Shown: positions 5,147 to 6,979 of the stretch, piece by piece
How positions within the stretch are numbered: the stretch's first letter is position 1
How the letters are laid out: the number at the start of each line of letters is the position of its first letter
Origin: Bog-1181 sp964565765
GTDB taxonomy: Bacteria; Oederibacteriota; PGYV01; Palsa-1178
DNA length: 6,979 nucleotides
Assembly (NCBI GenBank): GCA_964565765.1
Contig: CAZMGF010000074.1
Coordinates: 1-6,979, forward strand
Reading direction: 5' to 3'
Made by a program: the position numbers and the translations under genes
Notes under the pieces: generated by a model
Seen by the model: the letters and a program-made list of their open reading frames with translations, nothing else
What the model was told of the DNA's origin: nothing
Database searches by the model: none

Positions 5147-6972
5147 TATCGCCGGACAAGATAGAGCAGGTAAAGGGCGCCAGCGATATTATAGAAGTTA
5201 TAGGCGGCTATGTTGCGCTGAAAAAGGCCGGGGCCAATTACAAGGCAAACTGCCCTTTTCACCAGGAAAAAACGCCGTCATTTGTCGTGAGCCCGGAAAA
5301 GCAGATTTACCGCTGCTTCGGCTGCGGAGAAGGCGGGAACGTATTTACGTTCCTGCAGCGCATTGAGAATTTATCCTTTGTCGAGTCCGTGAAATTCCTG
5401 GCCAAGCGTGCAGGCATAGAGGTGGACGAGGCAAGGTTTGGAAATGTAAATTACAGCGAAAAAGAAAAGCTGATATCAGCAAATAAAGAGGCCCTTGAAT
5501 ACTACAGGGAGATGTTCTTAAAAAGCGAAAAGGCGAAAAGCTACGCGGCGCAGAGGTTGATTGACGACGCCACGGCGGAGGATTTCAAGATAGGCTATTC
5601 GCCCTCCGAAGGCGGGCTCGCTTCCAGGTTAAAGTCAAAGGGATTTTCAGAGGACGAAATGCTAAAGTCCTGGCTGGCGGCAAAGGGCAATTACGGCCTT
5701 TACGATATTTTTCGCGACAGGCTGATGTTCCCGATACTCAACACATACGGCGAAGTAATAGCCTTCGGCGGAAGGGTCTTTGACGACTCCAACCCGAAAT
5801 ACATCAACTCAAGGGAAACTTCGGTTTATGTAAAGGGAAGGAACCTTTATAACCTTAACAACGCGAGGAAACACTCGGCCGGCGGAGATATGATAATAGT
5901 CGAAGGCTACATGGACTGCATAACGGTTTATGCGGCCGGGATAAAAAACACCGTGGCTACACTCGGTACGGCTATGACAACGGACCAGGCAAAACTTTTG
6001 AAAAGATACGCCGACCGCGCAATTATCATGTACGATATGGACGATGCCGGAAGGCAGGGCGCCATACGGGCCGGAGACAACCTTTTTACTGAAGGAATCG
6101 ACGCCCTGGTGGTAAGCTTTGACGGAGTCAAGGATCCGGATGATTATATAAAGAAGAACGGCGTAGAGGCATTAAAGGACAGGATAAAGGCCGCCGCTCC
6201 GTTTTTGGAATACAGGATTGAATGGATGAAGAAGCAGGGGGATATCAAGAGCCCCTATTATAAGGAAAAGGTAATAAAGGAGCTGGCGGCTCTCGTTGAA
6301 AAAGCGGTCTCCGGCGTGGTTTCTGAAAGCGCGGTAAAACTTATTTCCGAGAAGCTGCAGGTTTCACGCGAAGTTGCCGCGAGATATTTCGGCGGCAGGC
6401 TTTCCGCCGTAAAACCGGACGAGCCGGGACACAGTTTTGAGGACACGCTGGCCCTGAAAAACAAAGGGGCCGACATGGCCGAGAAAATAATAATTGAAAC
6501 GGCCCTTAAATATCTGGGCACAGAGGACCAGGATGTGGTTTTAAGGCACATCGCGGAACACAGGGAAAACCTGGGGCTGACATACGAGGATTTTAAAAAC
6601 GGCATTTACAGCCGGCTAATGGAAAAGATAAAGTCGTATTTCAGGGCCGGAGAAAAAGATATACTCGCGAAGATTGAGATGGATTATGTTGACAACGCTG
6701 AAGTATCCTCGATATTGTCAGGAATGCTTGTGGAAAAACAGGAGATAAAGGGAAAAAAAGGGCACGTTGAGGACGCCATACAGATAGTATCGGACTGCTT
6801 TTTAAGGATACTCAAGGAGAAGTCAGCGGAGAAAATGGAAGAGGTCAAAGTAAAAATTACGGAAGCTGAAGCGGCAAAAGATATGGAAAAACTCACGGGG
6901 CTTTTAAAGGAAAAAGAGGGCCTGCAGAAAATATTAAAGCAAAGAGGTGGCGATATTGAGCAAGAATCTTAA
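5143..6972 (+). CDS. dnaG: DNA primase
   Basis: DnaG makes the RNA primers that start lagging-strand DNA synthesis, working with the replicative helicase DnaB. The 609-residue length is typical. Residues 1-100 form the CHC2 zinc-binding domain, with ligands C37, H40, C58 and C61. The RNA polymerase core follows: F-G-G-R-V at 208-212, K-Y-I-N-S near 219-223, then the TOPRIM motifs E254 in V-E-G-Y-M-D, D298/D300 in Y-D-M-D-D-A-G, and D-P-D-D-Y at 331-335. From about 430 the C-terminal helicase-interaction region is weakly conserved, as usual, and ends in a Lys/Glu-rich probable coiled coil (about 555-600). The GTG start forms a GTGA overlap with the stop of the preceding gene and has GGCGGG (5132-5137) 5 bases ahead, so translation is likely coupled. 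A further gene begins inside its last codons. Confidence 0.97.
   Translation: MISPDKIEQVKGASDIIEVIGGYVALKKAGANYKANCPFHQEKTPSFVVSPEKQIYRCFGCGEGGNVFTFLQRIENLSFVESVKFLAKRAGIEVDEARFGNVNYSEKEKLISANKEALEYYREMFLKSEKAKSYAAQRLIDDATAEDFKIGYSPSEGGLASRLKSKGFSEDEMLKSWLAAKGNYGLYDIFRDRLMFPILNTYGEVIAFGGRVFDDSNPKYINSRETSVYVKGRNLYNLNNARKHSAGGDMIIVEGYMDCITVYAAGIKNTVATLGTAMTTDQAKLLKRYADRAIIMYDMDDAGRQGAIRAGDNLFTEGIDALVVSFDGVKDPDDYIKKNGVEALKDRIKAAAPFLEYRIEWMKKQGDIKSPYYKEKVIKELAALVEKAVSGVVSESAVKLISEKLQVSREVAARYFGGRLSAVKPDEPGHSFEDTLALKNKGADMAEKIIIETALKYLGTEDQDVVLRHIAEHRENLGLTYEDFKNGIYSRLMEKIKSYFRAGEKDILAKIEMDYVDNAEVSSILSGMLVEKQEIKGKKGHVEDAIQIVSDCFLRILKEKSAEKMEEVKVKITEAEAAKDMEKLTGLLKEKEGLQKILKQRGGDIEQES
6943..6950 (+). 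promoter_or_regulatory. Ribosome-binding site for the gene after dnaG
   Basis: AGAGGTGG sits inside the dnaG coding end, 5 bases before a TTG at 6956 in another frame. It is one of the strongest Shine-Dalgarno matches of the window and indicates that a new gene starts there. Confidence 0.7.
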
Positions 6973-6979
6973 GAGCCTT
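6956..6979 (+). CDS. rpoD: Start of next gene, probably primary sigma factor (rpoD/sigA), cut by window edge
   Basis: A TTG codon at 6956, behind a strong ribosome-binding site, opens a frame that runs to the window end and encodes M-S-K-N-L-K-S-L. It overlaps the dnaG end by 17 bases in a different frame. Eight codons cannot identify a protein. The call rests on gene order: dnaG is followed by the housekeeping sigma factor in the rpsU-dnaG-rpoD operon of enterobacteria and in yqxD-dnaG-sigA of Bacillus. A short Lys-rich lead into region 1 would be normal for a sigma factor. Confidence 0.55.

Noticed and set aside
762..6896. Long open frames on the minus strand opposite the real genes
   Set aside because: They encode low-complexity Ser/Leu/Phe-rich sequences with no family motifs and lie fully opposite well-supported + strand genes.
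1..6979. CRISPR arrays, insertion sequences, phage genes, tRNA or rRNA
   Set aside because: No regularly spaced repeats, transposase or integrase motifs, terminal inverted repeats or cloverleaf patterns were found on either strand.

Overview
The window reads as a stretch of bacterial chromosome with every gene on the + strand. It holds two parts separated by an AT-rich gap. No mobile element, CRISPR array, tRNA or rRNA is visible. Arginine is often AGG and isoleucine often ATA. Several starts are not ATG (GTG, TTG and a probable ACG). The combination of a secreted NHL-propeller protein with a FlgD-like tail and this gene order fits an uncultured Gram-negative lineage, perhaps an Elusimicrobiota/Goldbacteria-like candidate phylum. 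That placement is a guess from style and gene order, not a demonstrated assignment.

Left part (1-2104): the 3' part of a PAP2-family phosphatase gene whose start lies beyond the left edge, followed 13 bases later by a gene for an exported NHL beta-propeller protein of unknown function. Both products appear to act outside the cytoplasm.

Gap (2105-2449): an AT-rich intergenic region with a good sigma-70-type promoter (TTGACT-17-TATACT) and several hairpin-forming segments ahead of rpsU. Their pairings compete with each other, as in an attenuator, and this is the least explained part of the window.

Right part (2450-6979): an enlarged version of the classical macromolecular-synthesis operon. 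The order is rpsU (ribosomal protein S21), a YqeY/GatB-like gene, an AAG-type 3-methyladenine DNA glycosylase, a NIF3-like metal protein, a YaiI/YqxD (UPF0178) protein, dnaG (primase), and the first eight codons of a gene that by position should be the primary sigma factor rpoD/sigA. Gaps are 1 to 25 bases, or the genes overlap, and no internal terminator is seen, so co-transcription is likely. This would tie translation (S21), DNA repair, replication priming and transcription initiation to one promoter.

The main annotation trap is the glycosylase gene. A conventional ATG/GTG/TTG start exists only at 3302, which would remove the catalytic glutamate. The homologous reading frame continues upstream, and the best placed start is an ACG at 3101 behind a good ribosome-binding site. 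I see no convincing new multi-gene system here. The window is mainly conserved housekeeping genes with an interesting leader region.
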